The notes beneath the pieces are model-generated. The model was not told where the DNA came from, searched no databases, and saw nothing but the letters and a program-made list of their open reading frames with translations. Positions 48,108 through 59,969 of a stretch of 64,000 bases of DNA are shown here, piece by piece. The translations under genes were made by a program, and so were the position numbers. The stretch is taken from assembly GCF_046630445.1 (NCBI RefSeq), contig NC_092333.1, positions 706,071,501 to 706,135,500 of the forward strand. The letters are read 5' to 3'. Positions within the stretch are counted from its first letter, which is position 1. Each line of letters opens with the position of its first letter. The stretch comes from Rutidosis leptorrhynchoides. Its lineage: Eukaryota > Streptophyta > Magnoliopsida > Asterales > Asteraceae.

Positions 48108-48256
48108 GGGGACAGTTGTGTCAAAAATTAAGCTTGTTATCTAATTGTTCTTAGTTTAGTTTTAGTTATAGTTTATTATTTCTTTTCATTTATTCTTAGT
48201 TGAATCAGTGCGTTTAATTAGTTGTTAGTTTTGATTTCACAGATAACAGGTAATGC

Positions 48257-49550
48257 ATGCCACATACGCGTTCTTCTAATTCTCTGATTCTTCAACCGTT
48301 TGACGAACCCGAAAGAGAGTTATTCAGAGCATTAAGTCAAGAGCAACAGTCTACAGTGGATTCATCTTCTTCTTCGAGTGCTAATATAATTAATTTGGGT
48401 AGTAGTTCTGAGACTATGCTGCCCGATACACCACCTGAAATCAGAGAAGAAGAAGAATCTTACGTTTCATTATATCTTTTCGAGACTGAAGAGATGGCTG
48501 AACAACAAGAACAACCAAATCATCCTCAGACTATGGCAGAAAATTTGAAGGCCACCCGAGCTGGCCAAGGCAATTCGATTACTCAACCGAACATCACTCA
48601 GCCTTTTCAAATTACAGGTCCGATTCTGAGTTTGATTTCTTCTGACTGCCAATTTCATGGCAAGGATAGTGAGGATAGACTGCCAATTTCATGGCAAGGA
48701 TAGTGAGGATGCTAACGAGCATCTTCATATTTTCAATGATGTTTGCAACCTTTTCAAGCTGCATGAGGTTGCCGATACTTCGATCAAGACAAGGCTTTTT
48801 CCCTGGACTCTTAAGGGAGAAGCTAAGAGATGGTTAGATAAGCAGCCAGAGGGAGCGAATACCTCTTGGGAAGTTTTGATGGATAAGTTTTTAGCAAAGT
48901 TTTTCCCTGCGTCTCGAGCTGCTAGACTTCAAGCAGATATTTCGCAATTCAAAAAAAAGAGCAATGAGACATTATTTGATGCTTGGGACCGTTATTCTAA
49001 TATGTTATGCTCGTGTCTGCAACACGGGTTGAATGATTTACAAAAGGTCCAGATTTTCTATAAGGGGTGTGACATACCAACTCGTCAGAGTATTGATCAA
49101 GCAGCATGTGGAACTTTAATGGATAAGACCGAAGAAGAGGCACTAGAGATTATTGAAAAGCAAGATACTTACACTCATGAATGGTATCAAGATCATGAGT
49201 CAACCCATTCTGCTTCAGTTAAGAGAACCGAAACCACTGGTGCGTTTGATGATTATGGGTCTATTAATGCTAAGTTGGACAAATTTGGTAGGCACTTGGA
49301 GAAGTTGGAGAAGGACATGCATGGTATTAAGGTTGGTTGTGAGTTTTGTGGGGGATTACACTTAGGAAAAGATTGTGATGCAGGTTTGACTATGAACCAG
49401 AAAGAAGAGATCGCTTATATTAGTCAACAGAACAACAATCAGTTTCAGGGACGTGCGCAGTTTAATAGGAATTTCAACAATCCCTATAATCCTCAAGGTA
49501 ATCAAGGTTCGAGGTTCCAGCCAGGTTCTAGTGGAGGATATCAACAGTAA
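48257..49550 (+). pseudogene. gag: gag of element G (frameshifted and stopped)
   Basis: ATG 48,257 opens M-P-H-T-R-S-S-N. The N-terminal ~120 codons are Ser/Glu/Gln-rich. A 34-bp tandem duplication (33-bp units at 48,644 and 48,678) then shifts the frame, and the gag core resumes in a different frame from about 48,680. The core is a retrotransposon gag (capsid-like) domain: L-F-P-W-T-L-K-G-E-A-K-R-W-L, F-F-P-A-S-R-A-A-R-L, F-D-A-W-D-R-Y. A CX2CX3HX4C knuckle follows at about 49,343-49,381, then a Gln/Asn-rich tail. TAA at 49,548 ends it, but the same frame continues. The protein would form the virus-like particle. Confidence 0.88.
48644..48710 (+). repeat. 33-bp tandem duplication (period 34) breaking gag
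   Basis: The unit GACTGCCAATTTCATGGCAA... occurs at 48,644-48,676 and 48,678-48,710 with one extra A between. A period of 34 gives a +1 shift. Confidence 0.95.
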
Positions 49551-50797
49551 GCTCCCGGGTATTTTCAGAAACCCCAAGCCGAAGAGAAAAAGTCCAACCT
49601 TGAAGCTATGATCGAAAAGCTTGTGATGTCTCAAACTCAGCTTGTTACTACTATTACTCAAAACAAAGAGAAGAATGATCAAATGTTTCAAAATCAACAA
49701 GCAGCTATTCAGAATCTGGAGAAACAAATTGGTCAACTTGCTAATCAGAGTAATGAGAGAAAACCGGGGGAGTTACCGAGTAAAACAGATAATAACCCGA
49801 AGAATGGGCACGTTAATGCTATCACTACCCAAAGTGGTTTAGCATATGATTCACCGCGGAAGACAGATGAGTATGATTTGCGAGTGCCGTTGGATAAGGA
49901 TAGTGAGCCGGTAGTTGCTAGTGAAATGGAGGGGGAAAAGCAGCCGGAACAGGTGATTGAGAAGGTGTTAAGGGTACCGGAAACCGTTGTTGCGAAACCG
50001 GTAGTTAAAGAGTATCAACCACCGCTCCCATTCCCGAGTAAGCAGAGATCGGAGAAGCTTGAGGCGGAAAAGTCCAAGTTCATGGACTTGATTAAAAAAG
50101 TTAACATAAATTTGCCTTTTATTGATGTGATTGCAGGTATGCCCAAGTATGCAAGGTTTCTTAAGGACTTTCTAACTAACAGGAAGAAGCTGGAGAACGT
50201 GTCTTCAGTCAGGTTGAATGCCGCATGCTCAGCGGTAGTTGCAAACAAGCTTCCCGAGAAGCTTGAGGATCCTGGGAGTTTCACCATCCCTTGTTTACTG
50301 GGTAATTTGGATTGTATGAGAGCGTTGGCAGATTTGGGGGCTAGCATAAATTTAATGCCCTATTCTATTTATTTAAAGCTAGACCCCAGGGAGTTGAAAC
50401 CCACACGTATGGCTATTCAGCTAGCTGACTGCTCTATTAAATTCCCTCGTGGAATAGTCGAGAATATGCTAGTTAAGACCGGGTCATTGGTTTTCCCAGC
50501 CGATTTTGTGGTTTTGATATGGAAGTGGATGAAAGGATTCCACTGATTTTGGGTCGGCCATTTTTAAATACGGTTAGATGTATCATTGATGTTTATGGCC
50601 AACAGTTGACCCTTAGAATAGATGATTTGCATGCAACTTTCTCAATCGACCATGCTTTAAAATACCCTGCTTACACTGATGATACATGTTATTTTCTTAA
50701 CACTGTGAATGTCCAGTCTGAGTTTTGCAGGAATTCCCAGAGTTACAGGGTTCAGGAGAATGTTCATTGGTTGAAATTGATGAAGAGTTGCAGTTGA
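49551..50797 (+). pseudogene. gag-pol linker and aspartic protease of element G
   Basis: Same frame as gag after the stop at 49,548. Gln-rich, probably coiled-coil sequence (49,600-49,760) and an acidic linker precede the retropepsin. The active-site motif A-D-L-G-A-S-I-N-L-M-P lies at about 50,326-50,358 (DLGAS in place of DTGAS, common in Athila). Near 50,517 one base is missing and the frame changes; the second protease motif I-L-G-R-P-F-L-N-T appears in the new frame (about 50,546). That frame ends at TGA 50,795. The protease would mature the Gag-Pol polyprotein. Confidence 0.82.
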
Positions 50798-50818
50798 GGA
50801 GGTGGATATTTTGACCAC

Positions 50819-52580
50819 TTGATGGAAAACGGCTATGAGCCGACTGAGGAGGAGTTCAAAGAACTCAAACGTGATGTAGATTACCGGAGCAAGTCTTCAA
50901 TTGAAGAACCTCCCAAGTCAGAATTGAAGCCACTTCCAGATCATTTGGAATACGCTTATTTGAAGGAGGAATCTAAGCTCCAGGTAATTATTTCTTCTTC
51001 TCTTACTACAGGTCAGAAAACTGAACTTGTGACCATGCTAAAGGCCCATAAACCGGCCATTGCGTGGAAAATTCATGACATCAAGGGTATTAGTCCCTCC
51101 TATTGCACCCACAAATTTCTTATGGAGGATAACTCCAAACTTGTGGTGCAACGTCAAAGGAGGTTGAACCCGCACATGCAAGATGTCATGAAGAAAGAGA
51201 TCATTAAGATCCTTGACGCAGGTCTGATTTACCCAATTTCTGACAGTCCGTGGATTAGCCCGGTACACTGTGTACCTAAGAAAGGTGGTATGACTGTTAC
51301 CACTAATGATAAAAATGAGTTAATTTCCACTTGGACTGTGACGGGGTGGCGTGTTTGTATTGACTATCGTAAGTTGAACGAGGCCACACGCAAAGACCAC
51401 TTCCCGTTACCTTTCATGGATCAAATGGTAGAGAGGTTGGCGGGAAACAGCTTTTATTGTTCTCTTGATGGTTTTTCGGGCTATTTTCAAATTCCTATCT
51501 CGCCCGAGGACCAGGAGAAAACCATTTTCACGTGCCCGTATGGCACATTCTCATACCGTCGCATGCCCTTTGGCCTTTGTAACACTCCGGCCACTTTTCA
51601 AAGGTGCATGATGGCCATATTCCATGATATGATAGAAGATTGCATGGAGGTGTTCATGGATGACTTTTCGGTCTTCGGAGACACTTTCGATTCATGCCTT
51701 CTTAATTTAAAGCGGATGTTGGTAAGGTGTGAGAAATCTAATCTCGTGCTCAATTGGGAAAAGTCCCATTTCATGGTACAAGGGGGCATAGTCCTCGGGC
51801 ACAAGATTTCTAGGGACGGTATTGAGGTGGATCCTGTAAAGGTAACGGCTATTAAGAACCTTCCACCTCCCACCGATCTTAAGGGTGTTCGGAGTTTTCT
51901 CGGGCATGCCGGTTTTTACCGGCTGTTCATCAAGGATTTTTCCAAAATCGCTAACCTGATGAACAAACTCCTCGAAAAGGACACACCCTGGAATTTCTCC
52001 AAAGAGTGCCAAAAGGCATTCGAACTTCTTAAGGAGAAACTGATCAATGCACCCATCATAATTGCTCCGAATTGGTCTCTTCCGTTCGAGCTTATGTGTG
52101 ATGCATCCGATTTCACTGTTGGCTCTGTTTTGGGCCAAAGGGTTGAGAAACATTTCTGACCCATTTATTATGCAAGTAAGACCTTACAAGGAGCACAATT
52201 GAATTATACTACCACTGAAAAGGAGCTCCCTGTGGTGGTCTTTTTGTTTGATAAGTTCCGGTCCTACTTAGTCTTATCTAAGACTATAGTCTTTACGAAC
52301 CATTCTGCTCTAAAGTACCTTTTTGCCAAACCGGATGCTAAACCTCGACTGCTTAGATGGATCTTGCTTTTGCAAGAATTCGATGTTGAGATCCTGGATA
52401 AAAAGGGTGCCGAGAACTTGGCGGCCGATCACCTTTCACGTCTTGAGAATCCCTCCCGTGACGTTCTCGATGAGACTACTATTCATGATGATTTTCCCGA
52501 TGAATATCTCATGAAGGTGGAGGAGTGTGAAGACCCTTGGTTCGTTGATTTTGCTAATTACTTGGGTGGGGGGGGGGGGG
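50819..52580 (+). pseudogene. Reverse transcriptase and RNase H of element G
   Basis: One frame with a single TGA at 52,157. RT motifs in order: W-I-S-P-V-H-C-V-P-K-K-G-G, G-W-R-V-C-I-D-Y-R-K-L-N, S-L-D-G-F-S-G-Y-F-Q-I, M-P-F-G-L-C-N-T-P-A-T-F-Q and the catalytic F-M-D-D-F box. The spacer T-T-N-D-K-N-E-L-I-S-T-W-T-V-T-G before W-R-V is characteristic of the Athila branch. RNase H follows with C-D-A-S-D-F, Y-T-T-T-E-K-E-L and A-A-D-H-L-S-R. The frame is lost in a 13-G run at 52,568-52,580. The catalytic residues I can see are intact; the breaks are secondary. Confidence 0.92.
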
Positions 52581-53834
52581 TTCTTAGAAAAAGGTTGGTC
52601 ACATCATAAACGTAAGAAATTCTTTAGTGACCTTAAGTATTATTTTTGGGAGGACCCTTATCTCTTTAGGCGGTGTTCCGATGGAATGATCCGTCGATGT
52701 GTTTCCGGAGACGAATGCGAGCGCATTCTTGTCCAATGTCATCATGGACCGACGGGTGGGCATTATGGTCCCCAAGTTACGGGGCGAAAAGTATTTGAGG
52801 CCGGTTTTTATTGGCCTACTATCTTCAAGGATGCCCACCGAATATGTCAATCATGTGATGCTTGTCAACGGGCGGGCTAAATCCTTAAATGAGATGAGAT
52901 GCCTCAAAATGTTATTCAAGTTTGCGAGGTTTTCGATATTTGGGGGATTGACTTCATGGGTCCGTTCCCGAAATCTAATAATAAACTCTACATTCTTGTT
53001 GCCATCGACTATGTTTCGAAATGGGTCGAAGCGCAATCTTTGCCCGCTAATGATGCACGGGTTGTAGTTTCGTTCCTTAAACAACTCTTATTTCAGTTTG
53101 GTGCCCCAAAAGCTTTAATTAGTGATCGGGGAACTCACTTTTGTAATGCCCAACTTGAAAAGGTGTTGAAACGATATGGGGTGACCCATAAAGTTTCTAC
53201 ATCTTACCATCCTCAAACCAATGGGCAAGTCGAAAACACCAACCGAGCTTTAAAGAGGATTCTTGAAAAGACAATTGGTTCTAATCCTAAGGAGTGGTCC
53301 TTCAAACTTGATGATGCCTTATGGGCATTTATAACGGCGTACAAAATGCCAATCGGAACCACTCCTTTTCGTTTACTTTATGGTAAAGCGTGTCATCTCC
53401 CAGTAGAGATAGAACACAAAGCTTGTTGGGCTCTCAAAACGAGCAATCTTGATCTTAAGGAGGCGGGTCACCTTCGGTTGAGCCAATTAAATGAGTTAGA
53501 GGAATTAAGGCTTGATGCTTATGAAAATTCATTGATTAGCAAGGAGAGGACAAAGAAGTGGCACGATAGTCGTTTAAAAGATCCTAATAAATTTAAGGAG
53601 GGGGATCGTGTGCTTCTTTTCAATTCACGTTTTCGTTTGTTTCCAGGAAAGTTAAAGTCTAAGTGGTCGGGACCATTTATTGTTCCTAAGGTTTATCCCC
53701 ATGGGGCGGTTGATTTGGTTAATTCAAAGGGGGAATAGTTTAAGGTGAATGGTCATCGAATCAAACACTACGTCGATGGACCGCAAGAGGTGGATGATGA
53801 GATCAAACTCATCTTTACCTCTAACGACGCGTGA
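52581..53834 (+). pseudogene. Integrase of element G
   Basis: After the poly-G run the integrase continues in a new frame. The zinc-binding HHCC region is C-H-H-G-P-T-G-G-H-Y-G ... C-Q-S-C-D-A-C-Q-R (about 52,735-52,875), then two in-frame stops within a short disordered stretch (52,878-52,895). The DDE core has [16 protein letters not shown] and [12 protein letters not shown], i.e. the D, D and E are present. The C-terminal part has a basic R-V-L-L-F-N-S-R region; TAG at 53,736 precedes 32 further codons to TGA 53,832. No chromodomain, as expected for Athila. Confidence 0.9.
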
Positions 53835-54999
53835 AAATCATGGTTCTAGTTGTTAGTTGTAGAGTTTGCATATTATTTTCGTAGTTTGTATTATTCATGC
53901 TTGAAACAGGTGCAATTTGATCAATGGTAATTGTTTTGGTTCATGGGAAATTAAATGTTTTGGTTCATGCTTGAAAAAGGGAATTATGTGATTTAAAAAA
54001 AAAAGGAAAATTCGAATTTACGTGACTGCGCGCCGCGCACTTGCCTGCGCGCCGCGCACATGTGAAGGAAGGTAACTGGGCATTTTTGGTTAATTTCTGA
54101 TTTGGTTTCAAGCTATAACGCGCGTCGCACATGTATACACGCACCTCGCAGTTTTCCCACACACAAACGCGCTCCGCGCTCTTTATGCGCGCCGCGCATT
54201 TCGGTTAGTCAGACCAGTTCTCTGTTTTAAAAACCCGAACCCAATTTTTATAACCCGAATTTTAAATGGGTCCAGTCGACTTTTAGGGGTTTTTAAGGCT
54301 ATTTCAAACCAATTTACACCCACTTTAACATACACAAGCACCTACATCGATCTCAAAGCTAGGGTTCTTCAATTTTCAAAGTTTCTTTTTGTGATTTTCT
54401 CTCCAATTACTTGTGAATCATGCCGCCTAGGGTCCGTTTCTCTTACTCTTACACTTAATTTCATCTCTGTTTATGTTAGTTATGTTTTAATTGATGATTA
54501 GTTGAAGTTCAAGTGTGGGGTTAACCCTAATTTGTTTAATGCTTAATGATTCACATGATTAGTGTTAATAATGCCTAATACGATTTGTTTGTATGATGTT
54601 TACATTTGATTAGTGCATATTGTTGATACTAGGGTTTGCTATGAGATTAAATCCGAATTTGAACTTTTTAATTTGGGGTTTTGTGTGTTAGATGGTTAAT
54701 GGAGGTAGTTCATGATAGTGTGGGGTAATTTGGGCGGGTCAAGTGTGAAGCTACTTGGTTTTTGATGTTTTGAGTTGGATTGCCAATAGAGTTGATAATT
54801 TTGGGTATGTTTAGTATCATAGGACTTTTTCATGTGTTGTAGGGGATTTCAAAGGTGATTTTGAGTTGGTTAAAATTTTGTGTTCATGAATGGTTAAGCC
54901 TAGTTTGTTTGGAAATCGAATTTTGTTTATATGCTAGCTTTTCATGAAACATAAAATATTATTGATTATGTGGTTTAGTTGATTGTATTTGCTATGAAA
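53835..54999 (+). mobile_element. Spacer of G between pol and the ATHILA ORF, with GC-rich palindromes
   Basis: Non-coding. TGCGCGCCGCGCA-type units at 54,027-54,061 and again, degenerate, at 54,117-54,202 repeat those of the LTR promoter. TTTTTATAACCC follows at 54,247. A primer-like TTCAAGTGTGGGGTTAACCC lies at about 54,507. An ATG at 54,420 (M-P-P-R) could be the original start of the ATHILA ORF, which would then need splicing; its frame ends within 13 codons. The boundary with F near 55,000 is approximate. Confidence 0.55.
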
Positions 55000-55861
55000 A
55001 AAGGAGAATTAATCAACACGAATGAATATAATTCATGAATGTAATGATCTTTAGAAGATATCATCTGTTAAAGCTTTACTTGAATTCTGATATGTCAAAA
55101 TATGTAGTGGTTGTTCTTTAGTAAACGAATACATATATCTTGTAAGTAGTATAGTTACTGACTATTGAATCAGAATTGAAGAATGTACATTGCAATATAT
55201 TAATGTGAGATATAAATATTTCTCGGGTATTACCTACCCGTTAAAATATTTTCACAATTAACAGTTTGTACAAAAGAATTTTTAATTACAATCTTTATGA
55301 AGATATACGTTCATATATGTATTCTTCATATATAATTAGATTTAATGAGTTAATATAATATTAAACTCAATTGATTCGCGGTTGTAACGAGAATAAATAA
55401 TCTTCAAGACTTGAGAGATTACATAATCGTAGGGGAATATTTCTCTAATGAAGTTATGAATCAATACTTCATCGTTCATTGTTATACCTCGGTATATGAT
55501 GTTGATGCTCGTGAAATTCTTGCGAAATTCACAAGGCACGAATAATGTTTTCTAGAAAGTTCCGAGTATATCGAAAATAGAAGTGTAAAATCAAACATGT
55601 ATTTGAATAATGCACTTGGTTTATTATGAAATGGAGTTTATTGTGCTGAAGCAGTGATTAATGATTGTTAAGTCATTAACGAAGGATGTACATCATAGCA
55701 TACTGTGATATGAATTAACCAAGTAGTACATACTAGTTAAGATTCACACGTAATAGCTTAGCACAAAATGATTTATTAAACCATATATATATAAAGTATA
55801 CATATATAATTCTTCAGGAAGAATGAGTCAATACATTTTAACTCATTATTACTAATATTCC

Positions 55862-56405
55862 TTGGTATCTATGGGGCGTATGATGTTGATATCCGAGGTA
55901 CCGAGTTCGATGTTGAGGCGTGGGATGCGGATGTTGTTGTTGGTGGTGAAGCTGGTGCTGTTGGTGGTGATGCTGATGGTACTGGTGGTACTGGTGGTGA
56001 TGCTGGTTATGCTGCTAGTGCTGCTGATGCTTGTAGAATTCTCACCATATTCTCCAGAGCCACCACTCTAGCGCGAAGCTCGTTAACCTCTTCTATTATA
56101 CTGGGATGATTGGCGGTTCGGACAAGGGGATGAATAAGATCTAGAATTCTAGATATTATATAATCGTGGCGAGCTGTTCTGGAAATAAGGGTGAAAATGG
56201 TGTTTCAGATCGGTTCGCCGATAAGTGCTTTAGGTTCTTCGCTAATAGGGCAATGTGGTGGGTGAAAAGGATAACCTTCTTCACTTCTAAATTGATTGAG
56301 TCGACTACGAACCTACCCCCAATTCATCCAAAATAGATGATGGCTAATTGGTTGGTTCATTCCAGTTATGCTGCTATTGGAGCTCGAGAAGTTCGAAGAA
56401 TCCAT
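55862..56405 (-). pseudogene. Relic of the A/B-type gag-position ORF in F
   Basis: From ATG (56,405) it follows the B ORF (Q-P-I-S-H-H-L-F-W-M-N-W-G then a stop), with further stops and a downstream Ala/Ser/Thr-rich tail expanded into GCA/ACC repeats. Clearly homologous but degenerate. Confidence 0.65.
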
Positions 56406-57137
56406 ATTATGTGTTTAGAATTTGGGTTTGATATAAAATGGGTGTTGAATATTGAATGATATATTTGTCTCCTTGAATATGTATATATAGCAAAAGATTT
56501 CCGTAATTTACGGAGAAAATTTAGGAAAAGTGTCAGACAAAGTCTATTGGGATAGATATGCTAAGATATGATAAGATATGATTTGTCTATACTCCAATAA
56601 TGGCAGTATGACGTGTCGAGATCATAAAATGATAAGTATGTAATCTAATAATCTTTCGATTAAAGACTTTCAATTCGTATACTGTGATAAGCCAATGACT
56701 TTTTTCTGGTTCGCAAACCGATGCATAAAGGCATAAGGCATATAGGTACGTGATATATAACAGGAAGTTATATATGTTTGAGTATGAATAGTAACAATTA
56801 TAGGAGTTTCAAAAATCATGGATAATATTTCATGTAATACATATGTAATACACAAAACCATGATAAATGACATAGGAATGTCAAGAATTTCTGAAATCTT
56901 GGTATCGCATTTAAATGTGGTGGCGTAATTGGATAGTACTTAGGAAAGTGAGCAGAGTTCTTAGATTGGCTCGGCATTCTAAGATAAGTAAAGTTTCTAA
57001 AGTATAGTGTAGCATTTAATAGTTAAAGGCAACAAGTAAAGGCACTATAGTCAAGGAAAGTTGTAGTCCTACATTACTAAGGTACCTAATTGTATAAGGC
57101 ACACATAAAATGCAATCCTGGTTCTCTGTAACAAACT

Positions 57138-57149
57138 GCTCTGATACCA
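57138..57149 (-). promoter_or_regulatory. Primer-binding site (tRNA-Met) of F
   Basis: TGGTATCAGAGC on the minus strand, three bases from the LTR end at 57,153. Confidence 0.9.
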
Positions 57150-57570
57150 ATCTGTGACGTCCTCCAGATAGGGCCTAGAAGAATAACGTCACTAAATATA
57201 TCAAATCACAGTTGTATAAACGAGAACGACTCTATATGAGACGTTTTATTGAGTTTTGCAGCGGAAGATAAATAGATTACATTGTATTTAATGAACAATG
57301 CATTAAATGTCTTTAGTTGATATGATATGTGATGAAGACTCCTAGCATAGCAAGTAATTATCATCAGTTTAGCAAATGCAAGTCCTTCAAATTATCCATG
57401 AGTGACTCGTTGAAATGTTGCTTTCAATTAACAAATACACAGTGGAAGCAATACTTAAGTACCTGAGAATAAACATGCTTAAAAAGTCAACACTAGGTTG
57501 AGTGAGTTCATAGGTTTGTCATAAATAATGATTTCAGTAATAGTGTTAGACCACAAGATTTTTGTTCATA

Positions 57571-57960
57571 AGCTTGGTCTCGCAGGGACCAATTAGTAGA
57601 TCTCGCAGATCCAAAAGTTATTCATAAAGTTGTTCTCGCAGGGACCAAAAAGTAGATCACGCAGATCCAAAAGTTATTCATAAGCTTGGTCTCGCAGGGA
57701 CCAATTAGTAGATCACGTAGATCCAAAATTTGTTCATAACTTGGTCTCACAAGGACCAATTAGTAGATCACGCAGATCTAAAAGTTGTTCATAAGCTTGG
57801 TCTCACAGGGACCAATTAGCAGATCTCGTAGATCCAAAAGTTATTCATGAGCTTGGTCTCGCAGGGACCAATTAGTAGATCTCGTAGATCCAAAAGTTGT
57901 TCATAAGCTTGGTCTCATATGGACCAATTAGTAGATCATGTAGATCCAAAAGTTGTTCAT
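57571..57960. repeat. Tandem array, 7 units of about 56 bp
   Basis: Units start near 57,571, 57,627, 57,683, 57,738, 57,794, 57,850 and 57,906. Each has GGTCTCGCAGGGACC (GGTC/GACC arms) and AGATCTCGCAGATCC (GATCT/AGATC arms), so each can form two small hairpins; most unit differences fall in the loops. It lies in the LTR part that in B holds the GTACAC hairpin pair. Confidence 0.93.
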
Positions 57961-59443
57961 AGTTTGCCCCAAAGACAAGTTGTGTTTATACTTGTCGGTT
58001 AGGGATTTAGTCGGACATAGCCAGGTATAACATAGTTTAAAGTTGGTACTTGTGTCTATCGTGTAAAACAGTTATAAAAGTTGTGCATGTATTCTCAGCC
58101 CAAAAATGTAAAGAGTAAAAGGGATCTATAAACTCACAAAAAATCAATTTTAGTATTTGTATTCATTTCATAAAAACAGTTATAAAAGTAGAGCATATAT
58201 TCTCAGTCCAAAAATATAGATAAAAAGGGAATATGAAAACTCACGAAAAATCATTTTTAGTATTTGTATTCATTTCATAAAAACAATTATAAAAGTAGCG
58301 CATGTATTCTCAGCCCAAAAATATAGATAAAAAAGGAACTATGAAAATATCACTAAACAGTTTTAAAAAAGGGGACTATGAAAACTCACCTTAAAATAGT
58401 AGTTGAAGTATTCCTTGAAAGGAATGAAATGAATGGAAATAAGTGACCGGGATCTTAACCTAGAGATAAAATGTACGATCAGATGTTGTCTAATAGACAT
58501 AAGTATGGTAACTATACCAATGATAATGGTTTTCTGAAAGAAATTCCATTTTCGGAAAGGTTACTATCTATGGAAAGTTTCCACTTTTAGTAACTTTCCA
58601 ATTATAGAAATTTCGGGTTATAATCTTTAACAAGACATTGTACGACAATCTTAAATCTCGTTGCTATCATACAAGTCACTTGAATGATCAGTTGTTACCG
58701 GTTGGCCCAGGATCTCTTGACTAAAATCTATGTTTGGCATTCGAGATCCACAAGCGTCCCATAATTGTACCAAGGATCACCCTAGGCCTTAAGTAGCGTT
58801 GAGGTTCATATATAGTGCATGTTATCTTGATTATAACCTTGGTGATAATAACGATAGTAATAATAATAATAATTGAAAATGGAAACATCACTCACGTATC
58901 AATATTGTGACTCAATATTGCAGGAAAAAGTACGCAGATGTAACGGACATTACAAATGCTAGGTTGACCTCACGAACAATACCCATAACCTCCATAGCTA
59001 TAACCCATACTTTCCTTAGCTCTATCCTGCTCATAAAATCCGTTTTGAAATGACCCGCTCATGACTTCGACGTAGTATTTTATGTATAAATAATAATATG
59101 TTATAATTCAGTAGGCTTATAGCTACCTTTAGTGGTTTGTTTCTTGATTAAGAATACTAATAATGAAGTGTAAGAACAAAGATGATAATGGAGAGAAAGA
59201 AAGAAACACTTTGTAAGTGTGAGAAATGATGCAAGTTTAATGCTTGCATTCATGAGTATTTATAGCTTAAAATTTCAATATAAAAATACATACTTTATGT
59301 ACTAAAATTGACTATATGTATACTAGTTTATAATTTTATTTTTAGTCAACATAAGGATGTACTAGTTTATACTTTCCTTTTTTTTAAATTTTTATTTATT
59401 TTTAGTCAGCATAAGGATGTATTTGTTAAGGATTCTTTTTAGT

Positions 59444-59446
<3 letters not shown>

Positions 59447-59513
<67 letters not shown>
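59447..59513. repeat. (TTA)n microsatellite in LTR F
   Basis: About 22 units. Confidence 0.95.
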
Positions 59514-59514
<1 letters not shown>

Positions 59515-59559
59515 ATTTACTACATGATAAGTATTATTTGGTTTTTACTAATTCATTAC

Positions 59560-59565
<6 letters not shown>

Positions 59566-59645
<80 letters not shown>
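59566..59645. repeat. (TA)n microsatellite in LTR F, first
   Basis: About 40 units. Confidence 0.95.
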
Positions 59646-59649
<4 letters not shown>

Positions 59650-59769
59650 TTTCGAAATATATATTTGAAATATTTATTTAATATTTAGTTTTTCAAAATC
59701 AATTATATTTTAAAGTTTATTTTAAAATCGTTTAAATAATAGAAATTATTATAACATATAACAATTTTA

Positions 59770-59892
<123 letters not shown>

Positions 59893-59969
59893 CATAAAAT
59901 TGTTCGTGAATTGTCGAAATCATATAAAAGTTAGGTTTAAGTTTAGTCAGAAATTTTCGGGTTGTCATA

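Noticed and set aside
49362-49736. 124-codon minus-strand Leu-rich frame
   Set aside because: Antisense shadow of the Gln/Asn-rich gag tail.
51038-52164. Minus-strand frames of 76-148 codons across the RT region
   Set aside because: Shadows of the well-supported RT-RNase H frame on the plus strand.
57571-57960. CRISPR-like array (regular repeats)
   Set aside because: Units are contiguous 56-bp tandem repeats without unique spacers, in a plant LTR.
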